A stretch of 64,000 bases of DNA from JBHJGM01 sp964405825 (GTDB lineage: Bacteria > Verrucomicrobiota > Verrucomicrobiia > Opitutales > JBHJGM01). Shown here one piece after another: positions 50,688 to 59,835 of the stretch (its first letter is position 1; each line of letters opens with the position of its first letter). A program made the translations under genes and the position numbers. The notes under the pieces were generated by a model. The model had not been told where the DNA came from. It worked only from the letters and a program-made list of their open reading frames with translations, and searched no databases. The stretch is from positions 29,024 through 93,023 of the forward strand of contig CAYOPI010000005.1 of NCBI GenBank assembly GCA_964405825.1, read 5' to 3'.

Positions 50688-52372
50688 GACCGGACTTTGT
50701 GCGACCTTGGCCGAGGCGAGTCAGCTCTTGCCCATGGGCCGCAGGACGTCGCGCTCGAGGCGGTCCAGTGGCGCTTCGTCGGCGGGGGTGGACGCGGGCT
50801 GCTTGTGCGCCTGGTCCGGGGCGAATCCGTTGCCGGATCGTAGGGCGCGCTGAGGTACTCGACCAGTTGGAGGTACTCCTCCTCGGTGTGGGTGATCTGC
50901 GTGACCAGCCAGGGGACCATGCGTGTCCGTGGATCGGTGCCGGTGGCCTCCAGGATCGTCAGGGCGCGGGGCAGACTCATTCTGGTCTGCGGTTGGACGG
51001 AGACACCACCTCCACCCAAGCTCACCTCGTTCTCTGGATACCAGTCACAGAGCGACTGCATCGAGCCTGCGTTGAGTGCGAACCAGATCCGGCAGGCGCC
51101 CTTGTGCCCGGTCGCCGGCTGATTGGCCATCATCGTTTCAAAGAGGCGGCGGTAGATGACAAAGTGCTGGTCGGCGTCGCCTGGCCGGTAGACCGGCTGC
51201 AGACGCACGTTGTCGACCAGGAGCTTGCCGGAGCCGGAGTAGCGCAAGGCAGCGCCTTCAACCCCGCCTTTTTCCGGGGCCTGGCTGGCGACGAACTCAA
51301 AGCCGATGCGCTGCCACTGATCCGTTGCGGTAAACTCACGCACCGTATTGGGGTCACCGAAATAGCCCCCCTCGATGGAGTTGGCGTTGTTGCGGCCCAT
51401 GCCCAGAAGGACCTGACCTCCATCGCCGCCCACCTCGCGCACCCAGGCCTCGTAGCGATAGGTCAAGCCGGCTTCGAGCGTGCTGTACCAGATAGCGTCG
51501 GAGCGTCCGGTGGCACCAAAGAGTTTGTTCCACACTGCGGCCTTTCCGCCCTCGGGAGTGAGTTCCAGGCAACTCACTCCAGCGTGAAACTCCGTTGGCC
51601 TGGGTTCGGGGTGGGGCACCTGGCGGAACTGCCCGGTGATCCGCAGCCAGGCACCGCGTATGCCATCGCCGTGAATCCGCGGGTGATAGTCTTCCAGCGA
51701 AGGCCAGGTGAAGCTGCGCTCGAACATCACCACGTCATCCAGGCGCAGCTCGAGGTCGCCTTCATAGTAGACACGCCAGCCTGCTTCGAGTGTCTCGCGG
51801 TCGGCCTCGGAGAGTTGCTTCCACTCCTCCTGGGAGGCCGGGGTTTCAGCCAGCCAGCCGCCTTTGGGAAAGCCTGTCGTGCCCCGGGGAAGCACGTGGG
51901 TATTGCCCAGGTGCACGAAATCGGTGGCCGGAATGGTGTCGATGATCTGCCCTGTCCTGGCCCAGTTGGCTCTGACCAGGGGCAGCGCATCACCGTTGGC
52001 GTCGACGAAGCGGTAAGCCCGCATGGAGGCCCCGCTGTAGGTGCCTGTGTTGTAGAGCCGGAAACGGCTGGTGCCAGGACCGTCGAGGGTGATCCAGCGA
52101 TACCCTTTGTCTTCGCCCGTCTCGATCACCCGGTACAGGTCGCGTTTACGGATCGGCTTGAAACCGGCGTTGGCGATGATGTTGCCACGCGCGTGGCGGG
52201 TGCCGCCGCTGTCGCCAAAATAGTTGAAGCCGAGGGGTTCGAGGGCCTCAGCCGGGCGTTGCACATCGAGCGAGACCTCGACGGTGGTGGTGGACTGAGC
52301 CGTGGCCAAGGACAGGCAGAGCGCGTGCAGGCACAGGGCCGGACGCAGAAGGGCGGGTTTCGTTGTTCTCAA
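50684..52372 (-). pseudogene. truncated secreted carbohydrate-active-type protein joined to an unrelated 3' end
   Basis: From a TTG at 52372 the frame encodes an export signal (PALLRPALCLHALCLSLATA) and about 510 residues of beta-rich sequence. Segments such as GFNYFGDSGGTRHARGN and SGSGKLLVDNVRLQPVY fit the N-terminal carbohydrate-binding part of large Verrucomicrobial hydrolase-like proteins. After PYDPATDSP near 50825 the translation turns to low-complexity R/P/S sequence for about 50 codons, consistent with a wrong frame. Another frame there reads like a natural C-terminus (PLDRLERDVLRPMGKS, stop at 50721). A deletion, frameshift or misassembly is likely. Confidence 0.6.
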
Positions 52373-52391
52373 GTAGGGTGCGGGTTTATGC

Positions 52392-53408
52392 TCAAAGGGA
52401 TTCCAGGCGAGCGAAGGCGCCCTGGCCGAGCTGGCGCAGGACGCGAATGTCGGAGGCCGCATAGGCCGCGTCGGGAATGTCGGGCGGGTTGGGCGCCCCG
52501 TTTTCAAGGGCGGCGAAGAAGCGGTTGTACGGGGTCGACGGCAGCTCACGCGCCGGGATGAAGATCTCCTTGCCCTCGCGGGTGAGGCGCAGCGCCGGTC
52601 TGCCTTCGTAGTCGACACGCGTGATGTGCCAGCCCTGGTCGGAGACGAGGTAGAACAGGTCGATGTGGTCGCGGTTGTTGCCCTCGTCGTTGTAGACTTC
52701 CAGGTCGGCCGCCCAGGTGATGAAGAGGTAGGCGCTGCCGCCGTCCTCGAAGTCAGCCTTGAGCATCTCGGTGTCCGCGCAGGTGAGGTCCGGGTGCGCG
52801 AGGCGGTCGCTGAAGAAGGTGGCTGTCTTCAAGGGGCGGCCCATCAGGTGGCGCGCGAGATTGAAATTGTGGATCATCGCGTCCATGAACGGACCGCCGT
52901 TTTTCTCGGGGAGGATGGCCCACTTGTTCCAGGTGGGGTAGTGGTGAATCCAGTCCTGCCGGTACAGTGCCAGCTTGCCATAGGCACCTTCCTCGAAAGT
53001 TTCGCGTGCGGTCTCGGCCCAGTCATCCCCGGTGCGGCCATAGAAGACACCGCAGCGGACCCTGTCGGAAATCACTTCCACGATCGCATCGACGTCTTCG
53101 ATGGAGGCGCCCAGCGGTTTGGTCGCGAGGATGTGCTTGCCGGTGGCCACCGCGCGTTCGATCAGGCCGCGACGCAGCCACGGCGGCACGAAGAGGCAGA
53201 CGGCTTCGATACTCTTGTCGTCGAAGATGGCGTCCTCGGAGGCGACTGCGCGGCCGCCAAGGGCCTCGGCGTAGCTCTGTGCGCGACCGGTGTCGGGGTC
53301 GTAGAGCGCAGCCACTTCAACGCGCGTGCTCTTCTTGATGGCGTCGGCCTGCCAACGCAGGAAGTCACCGCAGCCAAAGATACCCAGTTTCCAGACTTTT
53401 GCGCTCAT
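52392..53408 (-). CDS. Gfo/Idh/MocA family oxidoreductase
   Basis: The 338-residue NAD(P)-dependent dehydrogenase has the Rossmann start LGIFGCGDFLRWQ and the family ATKPLG segment, where threonine replaces the usual glutamate of EKP (96-98). The catalytic region GGPFMDAMIHNFNLARHL carries aspartate and histidine. It lies 93 bases after the epimerase gene and 19 bases before the broken gene at 52372. Its role is probably oxidation of an unusual sugar in the local catabolic pathway. Confidence 0.9.
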   Translation of the reverse strand: MSAKVWKLGIFGCGDFLRWQADAIKKSTRVEVAALYDPDTGRAQSYAEALGGRAVASEDAIFDDKSIEAVCLFVPPWLRRGLIERAVATGKHILATKPLGASIEDVDAIVEVISDRVRCGVFYGRTGDDWAETARETFEEGAYGKLALYRQDWIHHYPTWNKWAILPEKNGGPFMDAMIHNFNLARHLMGRPLKTATFFSDRLAHPDLTCADTEMLKADFEDGGSAYLFITWAADLEVYNDEGNNRDHIDLFYLVSDQGWHITRVDYEGRPALRLTREGKEIFIPARELPSTPYNRFFAALENGAPNPPDIPDAAYAASDIRVLRQLGQGAFARLESL

Positions 53409-53501
53409 TCGTGAGGGGGGGAGTTACTCGGTTAACAGGAGGTAAAAGGCGTGGGGCGGCAGGTCGCGGTTTCCTCCCGTCATCGGGAGAGGCCTTCCGG
53501 G

Positions 53502-54494
53502 TCAGCCGGTGGCCTGTTTCCAGGCGCTGAGTATCTTGTCGTGCAATGCGTTGTGGCCGGCGTTGATGGTCATGCGCGCGGGGTCGGCCTGGAACCAGTC
53601 GAGGGTGCGGCGAACACCCACGCGCCACGGGATGGTCGCCTGAAAGCCGGGTACGAAGCGCTTGATCTTGCTGTTGTCAAAGATGGCGCTGGTGGCCTTG
53701 TCGCCGAGCAGGTTGCCGCGCTGAAAGTCGTCAAGCGAGGCGATGAAGTCCGAGGGAACGTGCACGATGTTGGCGGTGGTGCCAGCGGCCTCGGCACACT
53801 GTTGCCAAATCTGGTCCCAGGTCAGCACCTCGTCGGAGGTGATGTGGAAAGCGTGTCCGACGGCGGCGGGATTGCCCATCAACCCCACGAAGCCCTCGGC
53901 AAAGTCCGCGGAGTGCGTGACCGTCCACAGGTTGGTGCCATCGCCGTGAACGACGACCGGTTTGCCGCCCTGCATGCGCTCGATCATCGTCCAGTCGTTC
54001 CACGAGCCGATGGCCAGCGGGATGACTGTCTCGTAGGTCAGCGAAGGGCGCACAATGACCGCCGGGAAATCCTCCTCGCAGTAGGCCTGGTTGAGACGCT
54101 CCTCAGCGCGGATTTTGTCGCGCGAGTACTGCCAGAAGGGATTTTTCAGCGGCGTGCTCTCGGTGATGATCGGGTCCTGCAGTGGCTTCTGGTAGACCGA
54201 GGCGGAACTGACAAAAATGTACTGGCCGCAGCGCCCCTTGAACAGTGCGAGGTCGCGCTCGATGTCTTCGGGAACAAAGGCAATGAAGTTGGCCACCACG
54301 TCGAAGGTTTCCTCGCCGAGGGCCTTTCGTACGGAGGCGGGGTCCTTGATGTCGGCGGTGATACTGCGGGCACCCTCGGGCACCTGGCCGCTTCGACCGC
54401 GATTGAGCAGACAGACTTCGATTCCCTGGGACAACGCCAGACGAACGCATGCGGCACTGATGTTACCAGTGCCACCGATAAAGAGGGCTTTCAT
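53502..54494 (-). CDS. NAD-dependent epimerase/dehydratase family protein
   Basis: The 330-residue extended SDR has the NAD motif GGTGNIS (7-13), the SSASVYQKP strand and the catalytic YSRDK tyrosine-lysine pair. Extended SDRs epimerise, dehydrate or reduce sugars or nucleotide sugars. The ATG at 54494 is used; an in-frame TTG precedes it. It is divergent from an AraC-type regulator 80 bases away, which probably controls it and the downstream oxidoreductase. Confidence 0.9.
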   Translation of the reverse strand: MKALFIGGTGNISAACVRLALSQGIEVCLLNRGRSGQVPEGARSITADIKDPASVRKALGEETFDVVANFIAFVPEDIERDLALFKGRCGQYIFVSSASVYQKPLQDPIITESTPLKNPFWQYSRDKIRAEERLNQAYCEEDFPAVIVRPSLTYETVIPLAIGSWNDWTMIERMQGGKPVVVHGDGTNLWTVTHSADFAEGFVGLMGNPAAVGHAFHITSDEVLTWDQIWQQCAEAAGTTANIVHVPSDFIASLDDFQRGNLLGDKATSAIFDNSKIKRFVPGFQATIPWRVGVRRTLDWFQADPARMTINAGHNALHDKILSAWKQATG

Positions 54495-54574
54495 CAATCG
54501 AGGAGGGGTTTTTAGAACTTCCTGGAGTCTAGCAGACGCGCACTTTGGGGGCTAGGCTGGCGATTGACTTTTTT

Positions 54575-55450
54575 ATGGGAAAACTTGATGCATCGGAAGT
54601 GGGAATTGCAGAGATACCGGTGCTGCGGCTCGATGCGCGTGTGGGCGAGGGTGAGGTCTTCAACCTTGTACGGGCGGATTCGCGCCAGAGCTTCATTCCG
54701 CCGTACCACACGCACGATTACCCGGAGATCTTCTGGGTAAATCTGGGTCCGTGCCGCCACCTGGTCAACGGACAGGAGACCATCCTGCGGCGCGGCGACC
54801 TGTGGTGGATGCGGGCCTCGGACTGCCATGCGCTGCACTCGGTTGGCCACCGTCCTTTCGTGTTCACCAACCTCGCTTTGCACCCGGAGATACTGGCGGA
54901 TTTTCGGAAGCGTGTGCCCGGGGAGTTGGGGCACTTCGTGCGGGGCTCCGATCCGATTCCGGTGGGCACACACCTGCTGGGCGGTCAGCTGCAATGGCTG
55001 GAAACGCGCGCGCTGCACCTGGCCACGGCGCCGGCCACGCGCTTTCATCTGGAGCACTTTCTTTACGAGCTGATGTCGGTCTTGCGACCGCTGCCCGTGG
55101 ATTCGTCGCTGCCGGTGGATTGCCCGGATTGGCTGCGGGAGGCCTGCCTGCTGATTCGTGAGCCGGAGTACTTTCGCCAGGGAGTGAAGGGGCTCGTGCG
55201 CGCGGCGGGTCGTTCGCACGAACACGTCAGCCGCACCCTGCGGCGCTCGACGGGCCAGACGCCGGGCGACCTCGTGCGGCAGGTGCGAATGCGCTTTGCC
55301 GCGCAGCAGTTGCGCATGACCGGGCAGAGCATCGCGGAGATCGCCGCGGGCTGCGGTTACGAGGAACCCTCGCAGTTTTTCGCGCAGTTCAAGCGCCACT
55401 TCGGCGACACGCCGCGGCAGTACCGGCTTTCCAAGCGGCAGGTGGTCTGA
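54575..55450 (+). CDS. AraC family transcriptional regulator
   Basis: The 291-residue protein has an N-terminal cupin-like sensor domain (HTHDYPEIFWVNLG near 45-60) and a C-terminal double helix-turn-helix: GLVRAAGRSHEHVSRTLRR and SIAEIAAGCGYEEPSQFFAQFKRHFGDTPRQYR in outline, the AraC signature. It probably senses a sugar and activates the divergent epimerase operon. The ATG at 54575 is chosen; an in-frame TTG at 54545 is possible. No strong ribosome binding site is seen. Confidence 0.92.
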   Translation: MGKLDASEVGIAEIPVLRLDARVGEGEVFNLVRADSRQSFIPPYHTHDYPEIFWVNLGPCRHLVNGQETILRRGDLWWMRASDCHALHSVGHRPFVFTNLALHPEILADFRKRVPGELGHFVRGSDPIPVGTHLLGGQLQWLETRALHLATAPATRFHLEHFLYELMSVLRPLPVDSSLPVDCPDWLREACLLIREPEYFRQGVKGLVRAAGRSHEHVSRTLRRSTGQTPGDLVRQVRMRFAAQQLRMTGQSIAEIAAGCGYEEPSQFFAQFKRHFGDTPRQYRLSKRQVV

Positions 55451-56283
55451 GTCGGAAGGCGTTTGTCCATAGAGCTCTGATGGCTCGGGACCACTCTCCC
55501 GTAGCGTCCTTTTCGTGCGCCCCGGCGCAGAAGGCGCACGTGGGGTCGTCGCACCGAAGGACGCCGGGGTCGGTTCGGGGGGTGCTTGCCCTGAATCAAC
55601 GTACTGGCTCGCGGATTCAGCACCGCCCGGAAACGCGGTTTGTGCACGCTGCGCACGACGGTTTCGCGATCGCGAAAGGTCCTGGCGATCCGGGCGCTTC
55701 GGGAGGGGCTACGGTCGCGTCGAACGGCAGGTGTAGGTTTCCGGTGGCCTTGTCGCAGATGAAGGCTGAACCGGTATGACCAGCGTCCTCCTGGAACCAA
55801 GCGTCTGCAGGAAGGCGTCGACGAACGTGTCGGGCTATTCCTCGAATTTTCACATTGAACCGTGCACGACAACGGTTCAGGCAGACGCCAGTCCAAGCCT
55901 CAAAAGGCCGCCCTGGGGCCTCCAGGGTGACGCGAGGAGACGTCTTTGAGGGATTCACGGGGTGGGTATCAGTTCTGGTTTTTCTTGACGCCGAGCCAAA
56001 ACTTCGAGGCCAGGGGAGGCCCAAGGTTGGCGGACGCGCCGGGTAACGCAGACAGCCGCGCCGGGAAGGAAGCCGGGCGGGCGGCCCGACCCCGGCGACA
56101 CAGAGGCATGGAGCTTAGGCTTTGGTGGGCTCCCTCAGGATTAGCCGCATTGCTGCAGCGTTGCTAAAGAAAGGCGTGCGCAGGCGAAGTTTTGCTAATA
56201 GTGGTGCCGGTTGGGTGAGGGGGCCGGGTATTCCTTCGCGGTGGGAGGTCCAAGGGACATACTGAGAATAAAGTCACCTTCTC
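55451..56283. other. 833-base stretch without a convincing gene
   Basis: Open frames here are short, overlapping on both strands, and lack recognisable domains or start signals, so I annotate none. The stretch contains an 8-bp inverted repeat (55856-55863 with 55872-55879, eight-base spacer). The last 60 bases carry the 5' region of the large S74 protein gene. It could hold a decayed gene, a regulatory region or an RNA gene, but nothing specific can be supported. Confidence 0.5.
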
Positions 56284-59200
56284 ATGAAAAACCCGCTCCT
56301 CACCCCTGGGCTGGCTGCGCTGATGGCTGCCTGCACGCTCCTTCCGTCCGCTCTGCCGGCCTCTGTTCCGTCGCAAACCGCCTATCAGGGCCGCCTGCTG
56401 GATGACAACGTGAACTTCGATGGCACCGGCTACTTCAAGTTTGTCCTCGTGACCACCGAGCAGGTCGCCGGTGTGACGGCGACGGCGACCGCGGTGGTCA
56501 ACGCTGGTTTCATCACCTCCTACAACGTGACCAATCCCGGCTCCGGCTACGTCAGTCCGCCCACGGTGACCATCCTCGGTCTGGGCAGTGGGGCGCAGGC
56601 GACGGCGGACCTGTCCGGCGATAGCGTGAGCGGCATTACGGCGGTGAGCCCTGGCTCGGGTTACAGTCCGACGCCGACCGTGCTCATCGCGCCGCCCCCG
56701 CCAAGCCTCGTTGAGACGCCGGTCTGGAGCAACGACGGCACGAGCGCGACAGGCGCACTGGAGCCGACCGCCGCTGTCCCGCTGACGGTTGAGCAGGGGC
56801 TGTTCTCGCTCGGTCTGGGTGACACCAGCCTGACCGGCATGACCCTGGCGCTCTCGGCGAGCGTCTTTGAGGATGCTGACGTGCGCCTGCGCGTCTTCTT
56901 TTCCGAGGTGCCCGGTGGGCCGTTTGTCGCGTTGGCCCCGGATGTCGCCCTGCTGACGGTTCCCTATGCCTTTCGTGCGGCGGAAGCCGAAACGCTGGCC
57001 GGCACCGCGGTCGCCGTCGGACAGGGCACCAACGCCACGGCCGATGGTGCGTTTGCCGCTGGGAACTTCACCGCTGCCGGCAACCTGGGGGCGGCCGCTT
57101 TCGGGACGACCACATCCGCCGCGGGGATGAACGCTTTTGCGATTGGCGCGAACACCTTTGCCCTGGGTGACGATTCCTTTGCCTCGGGTTTTTTGAGCTT
57201 CGCCACGGGGCGGGGCTCGACGGTCTTCGGTGAGCGTGCGACCGCTTCCGGTGACTTCGCCTTTGCTGCGGGGAACAACACCACGGCCAGCGACCAGGCA
57301 GCCGTTGCCTTTGGCGAGTTTACCGAGGCCTCGGCCGAGAACGCCTTTGCCCTGGGCGAACGCACCGACGCGACCGGACAGAACTCACTGGCCGGCGGCG
57401 ATTCGACGCTGGCCAGCGGTTTCAATGCGGTGGCCTTCGGCACGGGGACGGTCGCGCCGTCGGTCGACGAGGTGGCCCTGGGCCGTTACAACACCACCTA
57501 CACGCTCAACAGCGTCAACTCGCGCTCCACCTTCGACGCCGCCGACCGCGCGTTTTCGATTGGCGGCGGCACCAGCACATCCAGCCGCGCGGATCTGCTG
57601 TCGCTTTTCAAGGACGGCAGCCTCGTGCTGAGCGGGCCCCTGACCGCCACGGAATTGGACGCGGGCCGCCTCAACGTTGGCGACGTCAGCGCGGACCACG
57701 TGATCGCCACAAAGGTGGTCATCGACGGGGGAATGGTTTCCGGCGATGCCACGCTCGCCGGAGGCGCCGGTTCGCTGGCCAGCGGTGACACGGCGGTTGC
57801 ACTGGGCCGCGGGGCTCTGGCGCGATCGTTTGCTGAGATTGCGCTGGGGAGTTTCAGCACCGACTACACGCCCGATTCCACCTCGGCTTTTGACGTTGAT
57901 GACCGTGCGCTGGTGGTGGGCGGCGGAACCGACAGCGCCAACCGCGCGGACCTGCTGACGCTTTTCAAGGACGGCAGCCTCGTCGTGAGCGGCCCAATCG
58001 CCGCAACGGCGTTGAACGCGGACAGCCTCAGCGTCACCGACGTGAGCACGGACACGGTCACCGCCTCAACCTTCGTCAGCCGCAACGCTACGGCCATGGG
58101 TGCCGGCTCGACCAGTTTGGGGAGTTCCTCGGATGCGTCGGGCGACGGCTCCTTTGCGGCGGGCGTCAGTACGACCGCCAGCAGCAGCGGGGCCGCCGCG
58201 TTTGGCCAATTGACCGAGGCTTCGGGCCTGAATTCCGTTGCGATGGGCGATCAAACCGCTGCCACTGGTCCGCAGTCGCTGGCAGTGGGTACCAGCACCG
58301 ATGCGACGGCAACCAATGCGATGGCCGGAGGGGATTCCAGCGTGGCCGGCGGCTTCAACGCGTTGGCCTTCGGGACGGGTGTGGTGGCACCTTCGTTGGG
58401 CGAAGTGGCCCTGGGGACTTTCAACACGACCTACGCGCTGACCGACAGCAACGATTCGCGCTCTACCTTCTTCCCCACCGACCGCGCCTTCTCGATCGGT
58501 GGTGGATCAAGCCTGCAGCGTCTGGACCTGCTCTCGCTGATGAAAAGCGGCGACCTCTTTGTTTTGGGACACGCCGAGGCAGCCAGCTTTACAACGCCCG
58601 GTTCGACCGTGACCGGCTCGCTGAACCTGGCCGTGGGTGATCAGGTTGAAGTGAGTGGAGACGGGTCGGTGGCGATGGGCTTTCAGACGAAGGCGACGGG
58701 CCCGCGCTCGGCAGCCTTTGGCAGTCTCAGTGAGGCGACCGGCAACAGTTCGTTTGCGGTGGGCAACGCCGTCGAGGCTTCGGGCGATGAATCCGTGGCG
58801 ATGGGTGTGCAGACGGATGCGCTTGGCAAGGCGTCCTTCGCCCACGGTGAGCAGACGACAGCTTCAGGCCATCGCAGTCTGGCGATGGGCCTTCGCACCA
58901 CGGCTGCTGGCCTCAACAGTGTGGCCCTCGGGCAGGACACCACGGCGGATGGGGACGGTTCGCTGGCCCACGGTGACAGTTCATCGGCGGTGGGTGATTC
59001 CAGTCTGGCGCTGGGCGACCATGTTTCGGCCTTCTCCTACGCCGAAGTGGCCTTCGGGAGTTTTCCGACGCTCTACACGGCCGATTCGACGACGGCGTTC
59101 GACAGCGACGATCGGGCGCTGGTCGTGGGCGGGGGCACTTCGACAGCCGACCGGCAGGACCTGCTCAGCCTCAACAAAGGGGGCGACCTTTCCATTGCGC

Positions 59201-59829
59201 GCGACCTGAACGTGCCCGGCAGCGCCACCGTGGAAGGACAGCTGATCGTGGGTCCCGGCAGCAACGCGAGTAGCTTGTTGGTGGGTGGTGATGTATTTGT
59301 CGGAGCGGACAGCTCCAGCCCGACCGCTCCGCGCCGTGTTTACTTCAGCTCGGCGTTGAGCAACACGGCGCAGTCGATCGGCTACGACCCCGGCACGTCG
59401 GTCCTGTCGGTCTCGACGAGTTTGGCACCCAACTCGGATGCGTCCCTGCAGATCGGCACTCCGGGCGCTCGCTGGCTGATGGTGAATTCATTACACGGGG
59501 TCTCGACGACCTCGGATGCGCGGCGCAAGAAGGACGTGCTCGACCTGGACTACGGGCTCGACGCGGTAATGGCCCTGCGACCAGTCTCTTTCCTCTGGAA
59601 CAACCCGCAGTGGGGGGCTGACCGCAAGCTTGGACTCATCGCGCAGGAAGCCGAGAAAGTTGTGCCCGAAGTCGTCAACCGCTCCGTTGACCCCGGCGTC
59701 GATCTCGGAATGAATTATCCCGACCTCGTGCCGGTTTTGATCAAGGCGGTGCAGGAGCAGCAGGCACAGATTCAGGCGCAGTCCGAACGCATCGAAGCCC
59801 TGGAACGCGAGCTGGCCGCGCTGCGGTAA
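56284..59829 (+). CDS. secreted YadA-head-like repeat protein with C-terminal S74 self-cleaving chaperone
   Basis: The 1181-residue protein starts with a signal peptide (about 1-26) and an N-terminal beta domain (about 30-235). A long run of YadA-head/Hep_Hag-like repeats follows (about 240-990), with patterns such as SVAMGDQTAATGPQSLAVG that form trimeric beta-rolls. The C-terminus (from about 1072) is a peptidase S74 intramolecular chaperone, with the cleavage serine S1077 and lysine K1082 in STTSDARRKKDV, ending in a coiled coil. There is no outer-membrane anchor. It probably folds as a trimeric fibre that cleaves off its own chaperone. A role in adhesion is inferred. Confidence 0.88.
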   Translation: MKNPLLTPGLAALMAACTLLPSALPASVPSQTAYQGRLLDDNVNFDGTGYFKFVLVTTEQVAGVTATATAVVNAGFITSYNVTNPGSGYVSPPTVTILGLGSGAQATADLSGDSVSGITAVSPGSGYSPTPTVLIAPPPPSLVETPVWSNDGTSATGALEPTAAVPLTVEQGLFSLGLGDTSLTGMTLALSASVFEDADVRLRVFFSEVPGGPFVALAPDVALLTVPYAFRAAEAETLAGTAVAVGQGTNATADGAFAAGNFTAAGNLGAAAFGTTTSAAGMNAFAIGANTFALGDDSFASGFLSFATGRGSTVFGERATASGDFAFAAGNNTTASDQAAVAFGEFTEASAENAFALGERTDATGQNSLAGGDSTLASGFNAVAFGTGTVAPSVDEVALGRYNTTYTLNSVNSRSTFDAADRAFSIGGGTSTSSRADLLSLFKDGSLVLSGPLTATELDAGRLNVGDVSADHVIATKVVIDGGMVSGDATLAGGAGSLASGDTAVALGRGALARSFAEIALGSFSTDYTPDSTSAFDVDDRALVVGGGTDSANRADLLTLFKDGSLVVSGPIAATALNADSLSVTDVSTDTVTASTFVSRNATAMGAGSTSLGSSSDASGDGSFAAGVSTTASSSGAAAFGQLTEASGLNSVAMGDQTAATGPQSLAVGTSTDATATNAMAGGDSSVAGGFNALAFGTGVVAPSLGEVALGTFNTTYALTDSNDSRSTFFPTDRAFSIGGGSSLQRLDLLSLMKSGDLFVLGHAEAASFTTPGSTVTGSLNLAVGDQVEVSGDGSVAMGFQTKATGPRSAAFGSLSEATGNSSFAVGNAVEASGDESVAMGVQTDALGKASFAHGEQTTASGHRSLAMGLRTTAAGLNSVALGQDTTADGDGSLAHGDSSSAVGDSSLALGDHVSAFSYAEVAFGSFPTLYTADSTTAFDSDDRALVVGGGTSTADRQDLLSLNKGGDLSIARDLNVPGSATVEGQLIVGPGSNASSLLVGGDVFVGADSSSPTAPRRVYFSSALSNTAQSIGYDPGTSVLSVSTSLAPNSDASLQIGTPGARWLMVNSLHGVSTTSDARRKKDVLDLDYGLDAVMALRPVSFLWNNPQWGADRKLGLIAQEAEKVVPEVVNRSVDPGVDLGMNYPDLVPVLIKAVQEQQAQIQAQSERIEALERELAALR
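57010..59190 (+). repeat. degenerate YadA-head-like repeats with larger duplicated modules
   Basis: Within the large secreted protein gene, units of about 14 codons recur with A/S-G-x-x-S/A-x-A-x-G spacing. Longer modules also recur. Phrases ending in RAFSIGGG or RALVVGGG followed by RADLLxLFKDGSLVxSG occur around 57540-57640 and 57900-57990, with related copies near 58480 and 59110. The pattern indicates internal duplication. Confidence 0.8.
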
Positions 59830-59835
59830 ACGGCG

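Noticed and set aside
55480..56024. Several 60-135 codon open frames on both strands
   Set aside because: They overlap each other, lack ribosome binding sites and domains, and have composition expected of random GC-rich sequence.
57010..59190. Repeat array considered as CRISPR or tandem DNA repeats
   Set aside because: The periodicity lies in codons of an intact reading frame, is degenerate at the DNA level and has no regular spacers.
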